Part shown: piece by piece, positions 7,214-14,977 of the stretch
Numbering within the stretch: the first letter of the stretch is position 1
Layout: each line of letters starts with the position of its first letter
Assembly: GCA_003476685.1 (NCBI GenBank)
Contig: DMVN01000256.1
Span: forward strand, 1-31,185
Reading direction: 5' to 3'
DNA length: 31,185 nucleotides
Origin: Acidobacteriota bacterium
GTDB taxonomy: Bacteria > Acidobacteriota > Aminicenantia > Aminicenantales > Saccharicenantaceae
Translations under genes and position numbers: made by a program
The notes under the pieces: model-generated
Seen by the model: the letters and a program-made list of their open reading frames with translations, nothing else
Told to the model about the DNA's origin: nothing
The model's database searches: none

Positions 7214-8284
7214 CTAAATCTGGACCTCATAAACCCCCTTTAGCGGCTTAAAAACCAATTCGGGGTTGAAGACCCAGGCCAGAAGGTTGACGTGGCGAAA
7301 ATACGGGAAAAAGCGGCTGCGGTAAAGAAAGCCCTGAGAATAATAGCCTTTGCTCCACTCCACCACTCCCACCATTCCCCGGGAATAAAGGTAATGTAAA
7401 AAGCGATTGATGACCTGACGTTTCTCCGCCGGTGTCAGGGAATCAAGGTAAAGGTGATTGAGCCAGGCCCAGCGTTCCAGGCTTCGGCCGAGGTGGTCAT
7501 GTTCCAGGTAATTCAACAGGCCTACCAGGCGGCCTTCTTTTTTTACGGCCAGGGTACTGGAAACGCCAGGATGGAGAATTTCTTTCTTCAATTCTTCCGG
7601 GCCGAGCCAGACCCTGGCTAATTCTACTTTCCCGGCATATCGATTCAACAGGCCAACAGCCGCCGGCAGGTCAGCTTCCTGAAATTCTTCCAAGACCAGG
7701 TCCCCCGACCAGTCCGCTTCAGGCAGCCGGTGAGCTCCCCAGATTTTTATAGCCGCTCTTTCCCAGGCTTTAAGATTCTCTGAGTAAGCCACCCTGTCCA
7801 GTTCCAGAACCCGCCCCAGAACTGACATCTTCTTAAGGAATTGCAGGGGCTGCCCTTCAGTTTTGAATTTATCTACCAACCGGGAAGAACGATGGCCTGA
7901 TTCCAGGTACAGCAGGGCGAAATCGTAAAGGGCAATTTCCTGGTTGATTCTGACTGCTTCCCTGATAACAGCCTGGGCCAGACCTCTCCGGGCATACTCT
8001 TTCCGGCTAACCAGCAGGCAACTCAGTATGGCCCGATAATTTTTTCCCTGGTAATGAAAGGTCCTGGGAATGTTGCCCAGGAAGGCCAGGATTTCGTTCC
8101 CTTTGTAAGCGGCCACAAAATGTTTTGGGTCTCCGGCTATCTCCATCAGATAACGAACAAAGGCTGGTCGGTAGAGGTTAGGAAAGGAAGCCACCTCATA
8201 TTCATCCCGCCAGGCCTGGTGAGCCATTTTTTCCAGGGCTTCCAGGTCGCCGCGAAAAGGTTCGATAGATATCCCGTTTAACAT
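7214..8284 (-). CDS. GNAT family N-acetyltransferase, probably two-domain
   Basis: A 356-residue cytoplasmic protein. The N-terminal half contains a GNAT core: a beta-strand segment (YRAILSCLLVSRKEY) leading into RRGLAQAVIREAV, the R-x-x-G-x-A acetyl-CoA pyrophosphate loop, at about residues 99-110. The C-terminal half repeats the pattern more weakly (STLAVKKEGRLVGLLNYLEHD, then LNHLYLDSLTPAEKRQVINRFL), suggesting a second, degenerate GNAT domain. The ATG at 8284 follows GAGGGGG at a good distance. The start lies only nine bases after the end of the peptidase remnant upstream, so the two are probably read from one promoter. The acyl acceptor cannot be told from sequence. Confidence 0.78.
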   Translation of the reverse strand: MLNGISIEPFRGDLEALEKMAHQAWRDEYEVASFPNLYRPAFVRYLMEIAGDPKHFVAAYKGNEILAFLGNIPRTFHYQGKNYRAILSCLLVSRKEYARRGLAQAVIREAVRINQEIALYDFALLYLESGHRSSRLVDKFKTEGQPLQFLKKMSVLGRVLELDRVAYSENLKAWERAAIKIWGAHRLPEADWSGDLVLEEFQEADLPAAVGLLNRYAGKVELARVWLGPEELKKEILHPGVSSTLAVKKEGRLVGLLNYLEHDHLGRSLERWAWLNHLYLDSLTPAEKRQVINRFLHYLYSRGMVGVVEWSKGYYSQGFLYRSRFFPYFRHVNLLAWVFNPELVFKPLKGVYEVQI

Positions 8285-8293
8285 TCTTCCCCC

Positions 8294-8549
8294 TCAACTT
8301 AATTTCTTGACCTGGTACTTTTCAAACCAGGCCTGCAAATAGAGCTGTTGCCAAAGCTGGTGATAGGGCCTGAGCTGGCCGTCGGGAGAAATCGAAGGAT
8401 TGCTCAGGCTTTCAAAACAAAAAAAAGTTTCCATCGCTAACAGCCGTATGGCCTGGTCTCTTCAGCCTGAATCTTTGAGACAGGCCCGGCCAGAAATATA
8501 TTAACCAGAAGAGCCGGCCAGAGTCTCCAGCCTTGAAGCTTGCAGCCAT
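8294..8549 (-). pseudogene. Collapsed remnant of a secreted gene, probably S9-type (prolyl oligopeptidase-like) peptidase
   Basis: A strong ribosome site (AAGGAGGT, 8560-8553) and ATG (8549) lead into a frame that soon becomes meaningless. Protein-like sequence continues in other frames. One frame (8547-8437) gives a signal-peptide-like stretch, LWPALLVNIFLAGPVSKIQAEE. An overlapping frame (8461-8294) gives RDQAIRLLAMETFFCFESLSNPSISPDGQ, then YHQLWQQLYLQAWFEKYQ and a stop. The SNPxISPDGQ element is typical of the N-terminal propeller start of S9 peptidases. LYLQAWFEKY resembles their C-terminal helix (for example LYxRxxDWFDKYL). Start and end would thus be joined with the whole middle deleted, plus two frameshifts. 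Alternatively the 46-residue frame from ATG 8434 is an unrelated small protein. The damaged frames are directly visible; the family is inferred. Confidence 0.45.
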
Positions 8550-8580
8550 GAGACCTCCTTATTTTATATTTAATTTTGAT

Positions 8581-8586
8581 ATTATA
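8581..8586 (-). promoter_or_regulatory. Possible -10 box (TATAAT) for the peptidase remnant/GNAT unit
   Basis: A perfect TATAAT on the minus strand sits 32 bases before the ATG at 8549, in an AT-rich stretch. The matching -35 position (ATGCAG) is poor, so this is only a tentative promoter. It could still drive the GNAT gene through the degraded leader gene. Confidence 0.3.
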
Positions 8587-8685
8587 TAAACTTGCCGCTC
8601 CGACTGCATTTAAATTTTTAATAATGAAATAGTCTGGTCTCCCGGCTTTTAATCCATATAACAGAAACCTGACTCCAGCCCAACT

Positions 8686-8720
8686 GAAATTTTTGATCGA
8701 TATTTCTATCCAAAAATTTC
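8686..8720. promoter_or_regulatory. Perfect 10-bp inverted repeat: candidate operator of the dehydrogenase operon
   Basis: GAAATTTTTG (8686-8695) and its exact complement CAAAAATTTC (8711-8720) are separated by 15 bases. The right arm ends seven bases before the probable -10 box (8727-8732), so a bound protein would cover the -35 region. Half-sites one and a half to two and a half helical turns apart suit a dimeric regulator. Confidence 0.5.
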
Positions 8721-8723
8721 TTG

Positions 8724-8732
8724 TGCTATAAT
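8724..8732 (+). promoter_or_regulatory. Extended -10 promoter (TGCTATAAT) for the flavoprotein operon
   Basis: TATAAT (8727-8732) is preceded by TG one base upstream, making an extended -10 element. The -35 position (TTCTAT) is weak, which is compatible with extended -10 promoters and with control through the overlapping inverted repeat. Predicted initiation near 8739 gives a leader of about 59 bases. Confidence 0.5.
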
Positions 8733-8797
8733 GCCTCTCTTAAATTTCTGATTACTTGTTTGGTGGCACCGGCCATTCTGGATTAAAGGAGTCTCCT

Positions 8798-10912
8798 TTG
8801 ATCGATAACCGCCTTTATAAACATCCGATTCTACCGGTTGAAGATAAGCCTCTCTTCAGTTTTTATTTTCAGGGACTGGAACTCAAAGCCCGGGAGGGCG
8901 AAACCATTGCCTCAGCCCTGTTTGCCAACGGCATCCGCATTTTCAGCTATCACCACAAGGATGGAGCCCCCCAGGGAATTTTCTGCGCCAATGGCCAGTG
9001 CGCTCAATGCCTGGTGCTGGCTGACGGCTTCCCGGTTAAATCCTGCATGGAACTGATAAGGCCCGGGATGAAAATCCAGCCGCTGGTCGGGCTGCCCGAA
9101 CTGCCGAAAGTTGACCCTGAAAGCAGCCTGGAATTCAAGGCCATAGAAGAGCTGGAAGTGTCGGTGCTGATCATCGGCGGTGGGCCGGCCGGGCTGTCGG
9201 CAGCCATCGAACTGGGCCAGCGGGGCGTCGATTGCCTGCTGGTTGATGACAAGCACCGCCTGGGCGGCAAGCTGGTTCTCCAGACCCACCGCTTCTTCGG
9301 CTCGGTGGAAGCAGTCTATGCCGGGACCAGGGGCATCGACATTGCCACCAGGCTGGAGCAGGAAGTGCGCCGCTACCCCCAGGTCAGAATCTGGCTGCAG
9401 AGCACAGCTCTGGCTGTCTTCAGCGACAAAAAGGTGGGGATACTCAAAGAAGGTCAGAAATATGCCCTGGTCAAACCGAGGATACTGCTGGTGGCTGCCG
9501 GTGCCCGGGAGAAATCACTGGCCTTTCCAGGTAACGACCTGCCCGGTGTTTATGGAGCCGGGGCCTTTCAGACTCTGGTCAACCGGGACCTGGTCAAGCC
9601 GACAGAGAAGCTGTTCATTGTCGGGGGCGGTAATGTGGGTCTGATTGCCGGTTACCATGCGCTTCAGGCCGGCATCAAGGTGGTGGGCCTGGTGGAAGTC
9701 ATGCCCGAAGTCGGCGGCTACAAGGTCCACAAGGATAAACTGGCCCGGCTGGGCGTGCCCATCATGACTTCTCATACCATTCTGAGCGCCAGCGGGAAAG
9801 AGAGCGTGGAGTCGGTCACTGTAGCCCGGGTGGATGAGAAATTCAAGCCGGTCCCAGGTTCGGAAAAAACTTTTAAGTGCGACACCGTTCTAATTGCCGT
9901 CGGGCTGGACCCGGTCAACGAATTCTACCTCAAGGCCAGGGAATTCGAGCTGCCTGTCTACGCCGCCGGGGATGCCGAGGAAATCGCCGAGGCTTCAGCC
10001 GCCATTTTCTCCGGCAAAATCAAGGGACTGGAAATCGCCCGGGAACTGGGCTTCTATCAGGGCCAGGTGCCCGCAGACTGGTACCGGACAGCCGAGATCT
10101 TAAAATCACGCCCGGGACAGGTCTACCCCGAATATTTTCTGGAAAAAGAGGAAGGGGTCTTTCCCGTCATCCATTGCCATCAGGAAATTCCCTGCGACCC
10201 CTGTTCAGCGGTCTGCCCCAGGAAACTGATTGAGGTCGACCGGGATGACGTCCGCCGGCTACCGGTTTATTACGAAGAAAAAGACGGCAAGGGCTGCAGC
10301 GGCTGCGAACGCTGTGTGGTCTTCTGCCCGGGGCTGGCCATCACCCTGGTTGATTACCGGAAAAACCCCGAATTCCCCGAGGTCACCATCCCCTTTGAAT
10401 TCCTCAGGGAAATAATCAACCCCGGCGATGAAATCGAGCTGGTTGATGTTGAAGGACAGGTTCTGGCCAGGAGCCGGGTCAGCTCGGTTAAATCCATCAA
10501 GGGCAACGACCGGACTATTCTGGTTAAAGCCCAGGTACCCAGGGCCGTGGCCAAGAAGGTCAGCGGCCTGAAACTTCAACCGGAAATGGTTGAAGTCGAG
10601 GAACAGTACCAGGCCAGGATCCCGGATGAAGCCATTGTCTGCCGCTGCGAACGAGTAACGGCCGGAGAAATCAGGCGGCTGATCCGGGAAGGAATCCGTG
10701 ATATCAACGAAATAAAGACAATAACCAGAGCCGGGATGGGACCGTGCGGGGCCAAGACCTGCACCCCGCTGGTGCACCGCCTGTTCCGGGAGGAAGGTGT
10801 CCCCGAAAGTGAAATCGTGGACCAGCCCAAGAGGCCGCTGTTCATTGAAGTCCCGCTGGGACTGTTTGCCGGTCTGGAAAAAGGAAAGGAGTCGGGACAT
10901 GAGCCGTGCTGA
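8798..10912 (+). CDS. Multi-cofactor FAD/NAD oxidoreductase, fused alpha subunit of an HcnAB/SoxA/proline-dehydrogenase-type complex
   Basis: The protein has 704 residues from TTG 8798, which has AAAGGAG (8785-8791) six bases ahead; an earlier TTG (8756) has no ribosome site. The domains in order are as follows. A plant-type-like 2Fe-2S domain (C63, C68, C71, C83) comes first. An FAD Rossmann motif GGGPAG (127-132) and a second nucleotide-binding GGGNVG (276-281) give a disulfide-reductase-like core. Two 4Fe-4S motifs follow (C460/466/469/473 and C500/503/506/510). A C-terminal BFD-like 2Fe-2S domain (C615, C617, C650, C655) ends the chain. This fuses what are separate subunits (HcnA, HcnB, small ferredoxin) in dye-linked L-proline, sarcosine, opine or glycine dehydrogenases. 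It probably passes electrons from the DAO-type partner to NAD or another carrier. The two genes overlap by 14 bases, so translation is coupled. Confidence 0.88.
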   Translation: MIDNRLYKHPILPVEDKPLFSFYFQGLELKAREGETIASALFANGIRIFSYHHKDGAPQGIFCANGQCAQCLVLADGFPVKSCMELIRPGMKIQPLVGLPELPKVDPESSLEFKAIEELEVSVLIIGGGPAGLSAAIELGQRGVDCLLVDDKHRLGGKLVLQTHRFFGSVEAVYAGTRGIDIATRLEQEVRRYPQVRIWLQSTALAVFSDKKVGILKEGQKYALVKPRILLVAAGAREKSLAFPGNDLPGVYGAGAFQTLVNRDLVKPTEKLFIVGGGNVGLIAGYHALQAGIKVVGLVEVMPEVGGYKVHKDKLARLGVPIMTSHTILSASGKESVESVTVARVDEKFKPVPGSEKTFKCDTVLIAVGLDPVNEFYLKAREFELPVYAAGDAEEIAEASAAIFSGKIKGLEIARELGFYQGQVPADWYRTAEILKSRPGQVYPEYFLEKEEGVFPVIHCHQEIPCDPCSAVCPRKLIEVDRDDVRRLPVYYEEKDGKGCSGCERCVVFCPGLAITLVDYRKNPEFPEVTIPFEFLREIINPGDEIELVDVEGQVLARSRVSSVKSIKGNDRTILVKAQVPRAVAKKVSGLKLQPEMVEVEEQYQARIPDEAIVCRCERVTAGEIRRLIREGIRDINEIKTITRAGMGPCGAKTCTPLVHRLFREEGVPESEIVDQPKRPLFIEVPLGLFAGLEKGKESGHEPC

Positions 10913-12056
10913 ATACGAGGTCATCATCATCGGAGCCGGCAGCGTCGGCACTCCCACCGCTCTGTTCCTGGCCCAGAAAGGGTACCGGGTGCTGGTGCTG
11001 GACAGAAATCCCAGCCCCGGCCAGAGCTCCAACAAGAGAGCCATCGGCGGGTTGAGAGCCACCCATTCTGACCCGGCCAAGATCAGACTCTGCCTGCGCA
11101 GTCTGAAAATTTTTTCCACCTGGAAAGAAACTTACGGTGACGATATTGAATGGCATCAGGGCGGCTATTGTTTTGTCGCTTACCGGGAAGAAGAGGAAAA
11201 AACCCTGAAAGAAGTCCTGCCGTTACAGAAAAAACATGGGCTGAAAATTGACTGGCTGGGAGCGGAAGAGTTGAGACAACTGCTACCCGACCTGAATCCC
11301 CGCGGCTTGGTCGGCGGAACTTTTTCTCCCGAGGACGGGCACGCTTCTCCCCTGCTGGCAGTGGAAGCCTTTTACCGCCAGGCCAGGAGGGCCGGGGCTG
11401 AATTCAGGTTCAGAGAAAAGGTCCGGCAGCTGATTGTAGAAAATGGAACGATAAAAGGAGTGGTAACGGACAGTGGCACCTACGGAGCCGGGATAGTCAT
11501 CAACGCCGCCGGGGCCTGGGCCGCCCAGGTGGCCAGGCTGGCCGGACTGGAAATTCCAGTTAACCCCGATTCCCACGAAGCCGCGGTTACCGAACCGGTC
11601 CAGAGATTTTTTGAGCCGATGATTGTTGACATCAGGCCGGTCCAGGGTTCAGCCAATTATTATTTCTATCAGCACGCCACCGGCCAGATAATCTTCTGCA
11701 TCACCCCCAGCCCCAGCCTCTGGGGATTTGACGAGCGGGAAACCAGTGATTTTCTGCCGATGGTCTCTCGCCGGATGATCGAGCTGATGCCACGGCTGCA
11801 GAATATCCGGGTCCGCCGGACCTGGCGGGGTCTTTATCCCATGACCCCCGATGGTTTTCCCATAGTGGGCTGGTCACGGGAGGTCAGGGGCTTTCTGCTG
11901 GCAGTCGGGATGTGCGGCCAGGGCTTCATGCTCGGGCCAGGCGTGGCTGAACTTTTGACCAGGTTAATCTCGGGCCAGGCCGGGCCGGACGACGAAGAAA
12001 TTCTTTCCTACCTCTCACCTTACCGAAACTTCGTCAGCGAAGAAAAACTTAAATAA
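10899..12056 (+). CDS. DAO-family FAD-dependent amine/amino-acid dehydrogenase subunit (HcnC/SoxB/PDH-beta-like)
   Basis: The protein has 385 residues from ATG 10899. A longer in-frame opening at 10797 is just the other frame of the upstream gene. AAAGGAG ends at 10891, seven bases ahead. The N-terminus has the dinucleotide-binding motif IIIGAGSVG (9-17) and, around LDRNPSPGQSSNKRAIGGLR, the FAD-contact segment of DAO proteins. The C-terminus has the typical TWRGLYPMTPDGFPIVGW and VGMCGQGFMLGPGVAELL. The catalytic subunit of such complexes oxidises an imino acid, N-methyl amino acid or opine and hands electrons to the alpha subunit, encoded immediately upstream with a 14-base overlap. The substrate cannot be read from sequence; proline-like or sarcosine-like compounds are the best guess. 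The gene converges on the ABC ATPase gene with an 8-base gap. Confidence 0.85.
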   Translation: MSRAEYEVIIIGAGSVGTPTALFLAQKGYRVLVLDRNPSPGQSSNKRAIGGLRATHSDPAKIRLCLRSLKIFSTWKETYGDDIEWHQGGYCFVAYREEEEKTLKEVLPLQKKHGLKIDWLGAEELRQLLPDLNPRGLVGGTFSPEDGHASPLLAVEAFYRQARRAGAEFRFREKVRQLIVENGTIKGVVTDSGTYGAGIVINAAGAWAAQVARLAGLEIPVNPDSHEAAVTEPVQRFFEPMIVDIRPVQGSANYYFYQHATGQIIFCITPSPSLWGFDERETSDFLPMVSRRMIELMPRLQNIRVRRTWRGLYPMTPDGFPIVGWSREVRGFLLAVGMCGQGFMLGPGVAELLTRLISGQAGPDDEEILSYLSPYRNFVSEEKLK

Positions 12057-12064
12057 AGCCGTTT

Positions 12065-12823
12065 TTACCTCAGGAGCAGGGGCTGACCTTCTGCTTCCAC
12101 CACTCTGACCGGAAAATCAAAAAGACTGGCCAGTAGTTCACTCCGGAAAACTTCCCCGGTTTCCCCGGCAGCCAGGATTCGTCCGTTTTTAATCATCACC
12201 AGGAAATCGGCCAGCCTGGGAATCAGGTCCAGACTGTGCAGCGAGGTGATGATGGTTTTCCCCCTGTCAACGGCCAGCTTTTTCAGCAGGCTGATGATCT
12301 CCATTTCATGTTTGAGGTCTAAAAAGGTAGTTGGCTCATCCAATAAAATAAGGTTGGAATCCTGGACCAGGGCCCGGGCGATGAGGACGATTCTCCTCTC
12401 CCCGCTGCTCAGTTCGAGACATTTCCTGCCGGCCAGGGCTTCCAGGCCCAGGTAAGCTATGACCTCTTCGGTCTTCTGGTAATCGCTCCTCGACGGGGTG
12501 GAAAAGATACCCAGATAACCGCTGCGGCCCATCAGGATAAAATCAAAGACCCGGAAATTGAGGGCGGCCGTATGTTCCTGGGGAACATAGCTGACCAGAG
12601 CCGCTCTCTCACCCCCCTTAACGGCTGACAGGTCGCGGCCATCGATAAACACCGACCCCGGGGGCAGACGGGTCAAGCCGGCCAGCGATCTTAGCAGGGT
12701 TGATTTGCCGGCACCATTGGGGCCGATGATGACCGAAACCTGTTTTGGCGAAAATTGCAGATTTTCCACCCGGAGTTGAAAGTTGTCGTAGTTGACTTCA
12801 AGCTTAATTATTCTGACCAGCAC
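12065..12823 (-). CDS. ABC transporter ATP-binding protein, iron/cobalamin (FecE/BtuD) type
   Basis: A 252-residue ATPase. It has Walker A GPNGAGKST (34-42), a Q-loop in SYVPQEH, the signature LSSGE (138-142), Walker B LILLDEP (158-164) and an H-loop in TSLHSLDL. The start is GTG at 12823, two bases after the permease stop, so translation is coupled. It energises the FecCD-type permease next to it. Together with the binding protein it forms a complete three-gene importer for a siderophore, heme or corrinoid. The metal or cofactor imported is not distinguishable; no cobalamin riboswitch or TonB receptor is present in the window. Confidence 0.92.
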   Translation of the reverse strand: MLVRIIKLEVNYDNFQLRVENLQFSPKQVSVIIGPNGAGKSTLLRSLAGLTRLPPGSVFIDGRDLSAVKGGERAALVSYVPQEHTAALNFRVFDFILMGRSGYLGIFSTPSRSDYQKTEEVIAYLGLEALAGRKCLELSSGERRIVLIARALVQDSNLILLDEPTTFLDLKHEMEIISLLKKLAVDRGKTIITSLHSLDLIPRLADFLVMIKNGRILAAGETGEVFRSELLASLFDFPVRVVEAEGQPLLLR

Positions 12824-12825
12824 TT

Positions 12826-13851
12826 TTAGCTCCAGCTAGCCCGGGACTTCTTTATCAGGTAAAGGAAGAAGGGAATTCCCACCAGGTTGGTCAGAATTCC
12901 CACCGGGAATTCATAGGGCGAAAAAATCCGGATGAGGTCATCGGCCAGCAACATCAGACCGGCTCCAAAGCCAGCTGAGAGGGGCAGCACCAGACGGTTG
13001 TCCGAACCCACCAGACCCCTGACGGCGTGGGGCACAATCAGTCCCACCCAGCCGATGATTCCAGCAATAGCCACCACGGCCGAGGTGATAAGGGTGGCCA
13101 GGCAGATTATCAAAATTCTTTCCCTCTTAACCGCCAGGCCCAGAGACCGGGCTTCGTCATCGCTCAGGCTCAGAACGTTGAGGCGCCAGCTGAGGTTGAG
13201 CAGAAGCCCCAGACCGACGACGATCAACGGAGCCGACCACATCAGGTCTGACCAGGTAGCCTGAGAAAAACTGCCCAGCAACCAGAAAAAAAGAGATTGC
13301 AGGGCGTAGGGACTGGCCATGAATTCTATGGCCGAAAGCAAAGCCTGGAATAAGGCTGAAACTATGATTCCGGTCAGCAGGACGGCAATCATGGTATTCC
13401 TGGCGCCTTCGGAAACTAACAGTACCAGGACCACGGCCATAAGTCCGCAGGCAAAAGCCAGCAATTGCGGGGGAAAAGTCCGGCTTAGCAGGACCAGAGA
13501 GGCAGCCGCCCCGAAGCCGGCGCCGAAGGAAACTCCCAGTATATATTCATTGACCAGAGGATTGCGAAACAGCGACTGCAGGGAGGCTCCGGAAACAGAA
13601 AAGGCAGCTCCGGCCAGCAGGGCCAGCAGCAGCCGGGGCAGCCGGATGTTTAAGATGATATTGGCTTCCGGGCCGGATAGCAAAGCTGACTGCAGTCCTG
13701 TTAATTTAGCCAGGATGATGTTCAGAACCTTGTTTAGAGAAATGGCATAGGTTCCGAGGCTCAGGGAGAATACCAGCAAGAGCAACGGAAGAAAAATAGC
13801 GCTGACAATCAGCAGTTTTCGTTTAAGGCTTTTTCTTCGCAAACCAATCAT
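12826..13851 (-). CDS. FecCD-family ABC transporter permease
   Basis: A 341-residue polytopic membrane protein. About nine to ten hydrophobic segments are visible, with family motifs RLPRLLLALLAGAAFSVSGASLQSLFRNPLVNEYILGVS split over residues 69-107, then GIIGWVGLIVPHAVR and FPVGILTNLVGIPFFLYLI near the C-terminus. The ATG at 13851 lies inside the end of the binding-protein gene (29-base overlap, different frame), and a weak AAAGG precedes it, so coupled translation is expected. Length and motifs match BtuC/FecD/FhuB-type permeases, which work as homodimers with two ATPases. Confidence 0.92.
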   Translation of the reverse strand: MIGLRRKSLKRKLLIVSAIFLPLLLLVFSLSLGTYAISLNKVLNIILAKLTGLQSALLSGPEANIILNIRLPRLLLALLAGAAFSVSGASLQSLFRNPLVNEYILGVSFGAGFGAAASLVLLSRTFPPQLLAFACGLMAVVLVLLVSEGARNTMIAVLLTGIIVSALFQALLSAIEFMASPYALQSLFFWLLGSFSQATWSDLMWSAPLIVVGLGLLLNLSWRLNVLSLSDDEARSLGLAVKRERILIICLATLITSAVVAIAGIIGWVGLIVPHAVRGLVGSDNRLVLPLSAGFGAGLMLLADDLIRIFSPYEFPVGILTNLVGIPFFLYLIKKSRASWS

Positions 13852-14899
13852 AAGCCTTTATTTTAGCACAGAGCTCACTGAATAACCCCGGCTGGCCGTA
13901 AAAAAAAGCGAAGATTTCATCGCCAGTTTTTACCAGGTCAGGCCGAATGTCTGCCGCTGAACTAAAAAGGTCCGAGAGATAGAGGCTTTCCACCAGCACC
14001 AGGGCCGGGTCCCACCAGTACCAGAAACCGAAGGTGTAATAAACTTTCCTCTCCCTGACAGCCTTGATGGTCTGAAGCCTCTCGTCAGACAGGATGGCTT
14101 CCGGGGTCAAAAACCTCTCTTCTGGCAGGTAATTGCCATGGACCAGGATAATATCAGGGTCTAAAGCCAGCAGGGTTTCAATGTTCAGGACGGCTGTATC
14201 TGAACCCTCATAAATGGTCCGGAAAACGCTGGCCAGGTTATAACCTCCGGCCAGCTCCACCGGCTCGTAATTAACCGGGGTTCGCAGCAGTGAGCCCCAG
14301 AAACTCAGGTAGACCCGGGGTCTTTGGCCTTGAGGCCGCCCGGCTGTTTTTTTTCTCAACGACTCCAGCCAGGCCAGCACATAATTCTTTATTTCCAGTC
14401 CTCGAGGCTCACTGGCTGTGAGCCTGGATAGAATATCAATTTCTTCCAGCAGCCTCTGCAGGTGGCCGGTCGAACTCAGGCTGACCACCGGACATTTAAG
14501 CTTACGACTGAGATTGCGGGACAGGTTTAGTTCCGAGGGCGAGACCAGCACCAGGTCCGGTCGCAGGCTCAGGATGCGCTCGACGCTGGCATCCTCCCCG
14601 CTGACCGAAACTACCGGCAGATTAACCACCCCGGGGAAGATTATTTTAAGCAGGTGGTCATAACGGGCTGGAAAACGGTCCACCGCCACCACCCTGTCTT
14701 TCTGCCCCAGGGCCACCAGAATCCGCAGCAGCTCCGGTTGCAGGCAGACTATTCTTTCCACTCTGGCCGGGATTTTAACCTCCCGCCCCAGGCTGTCCTT
14801 TATAGCCACCTGGCTCACAGCCGGGAGAAATCCATTGCCCAGAATCAGAAAAATAAGAGCAAGCCATAGAATCAATCTTTTTTTAACCTGTGTTTTCAT
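13823..14899 (-). CDS. ABC transporter substrate-binding protein, FecB/BtuF-like (PeriplasmicBP_2)
   Basis: A 358-residue protein with a Sec signal peptide (KKRLILWLALIFLILG, cleavage probably near PAVSQ). There is no lipobox cysteine, so it is likely soluble in the periplasm or membrane-tethered by its signal. The mature part starts with VAIKDSLGREVKIP and VERIVCLQPELLRILVALG, the usual opening of class III binding proteins. A second lobe begins after the long linking helix around residues 160-180. AGAGG lies about ten bases before the ATG. It is the first gene of the importer unit, and its 3' end overlaps the permease start. Substrate is probably an iron complex or corrinoid, by family only. 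Confidence 0.88.
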   Translation of the reverse strand: MKTQVKKRLILWLALIFLILGNGFLPAVSQVAIKDSLGREVKIPARVERIVCLQPELLRILVALGQKDRVVAVDRFPARYDHLLKIIFPGVVNLPVVSVSGEDASVERILSLRPDLVLVSPSELNLSRNLSRKLKCPVVSLSSTGHLQRLLEEIDILSRLTASEPRGLEIKNYVLAWLESLRKKTAGRPQGQRPRVYLSFWGSLLRTPVNYEPVELAGGYNLASVFRTIYEGSDTAVLNIETLLALDPDIILVHGNYLPEERFLTPEAILSDERLQTIKAVRERKVYYTFGFWYWWDPALVLVESLYLSDLFSSAADIRPDLVKTGDEIFAFFYGQPGLFSELCAKIKAYDWFAKKKP

Positions 14900-14971
14900 A
14901 ACAATCAGACCTCTTGTCCGATGACAACCCGGCTTGGTTGCAGGCTGTTTTCTAAGAATTAAACGGCCACG

Positions 14972-14977
14972 ATTATA
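14972..14977 (-). promoter_or_regulatory. Possible -10 box (TATAAT) for the ABC importer
   Basis: A perfect TATAAT on the minus strand directly follows the GH20 stop codon, 73 bases before the importer's first ATG. The -35 position is poor. The importer could alternatively be read through from the GH20 gene. Confidence 0.3.

Noticed and set aside
10259-11119. Minus-strand frame of 286 codons across the junction of the two dehydrogenase genes
   Set aside because: It crosses two well-supported plus-strand genes and encodes no recognisable protein.
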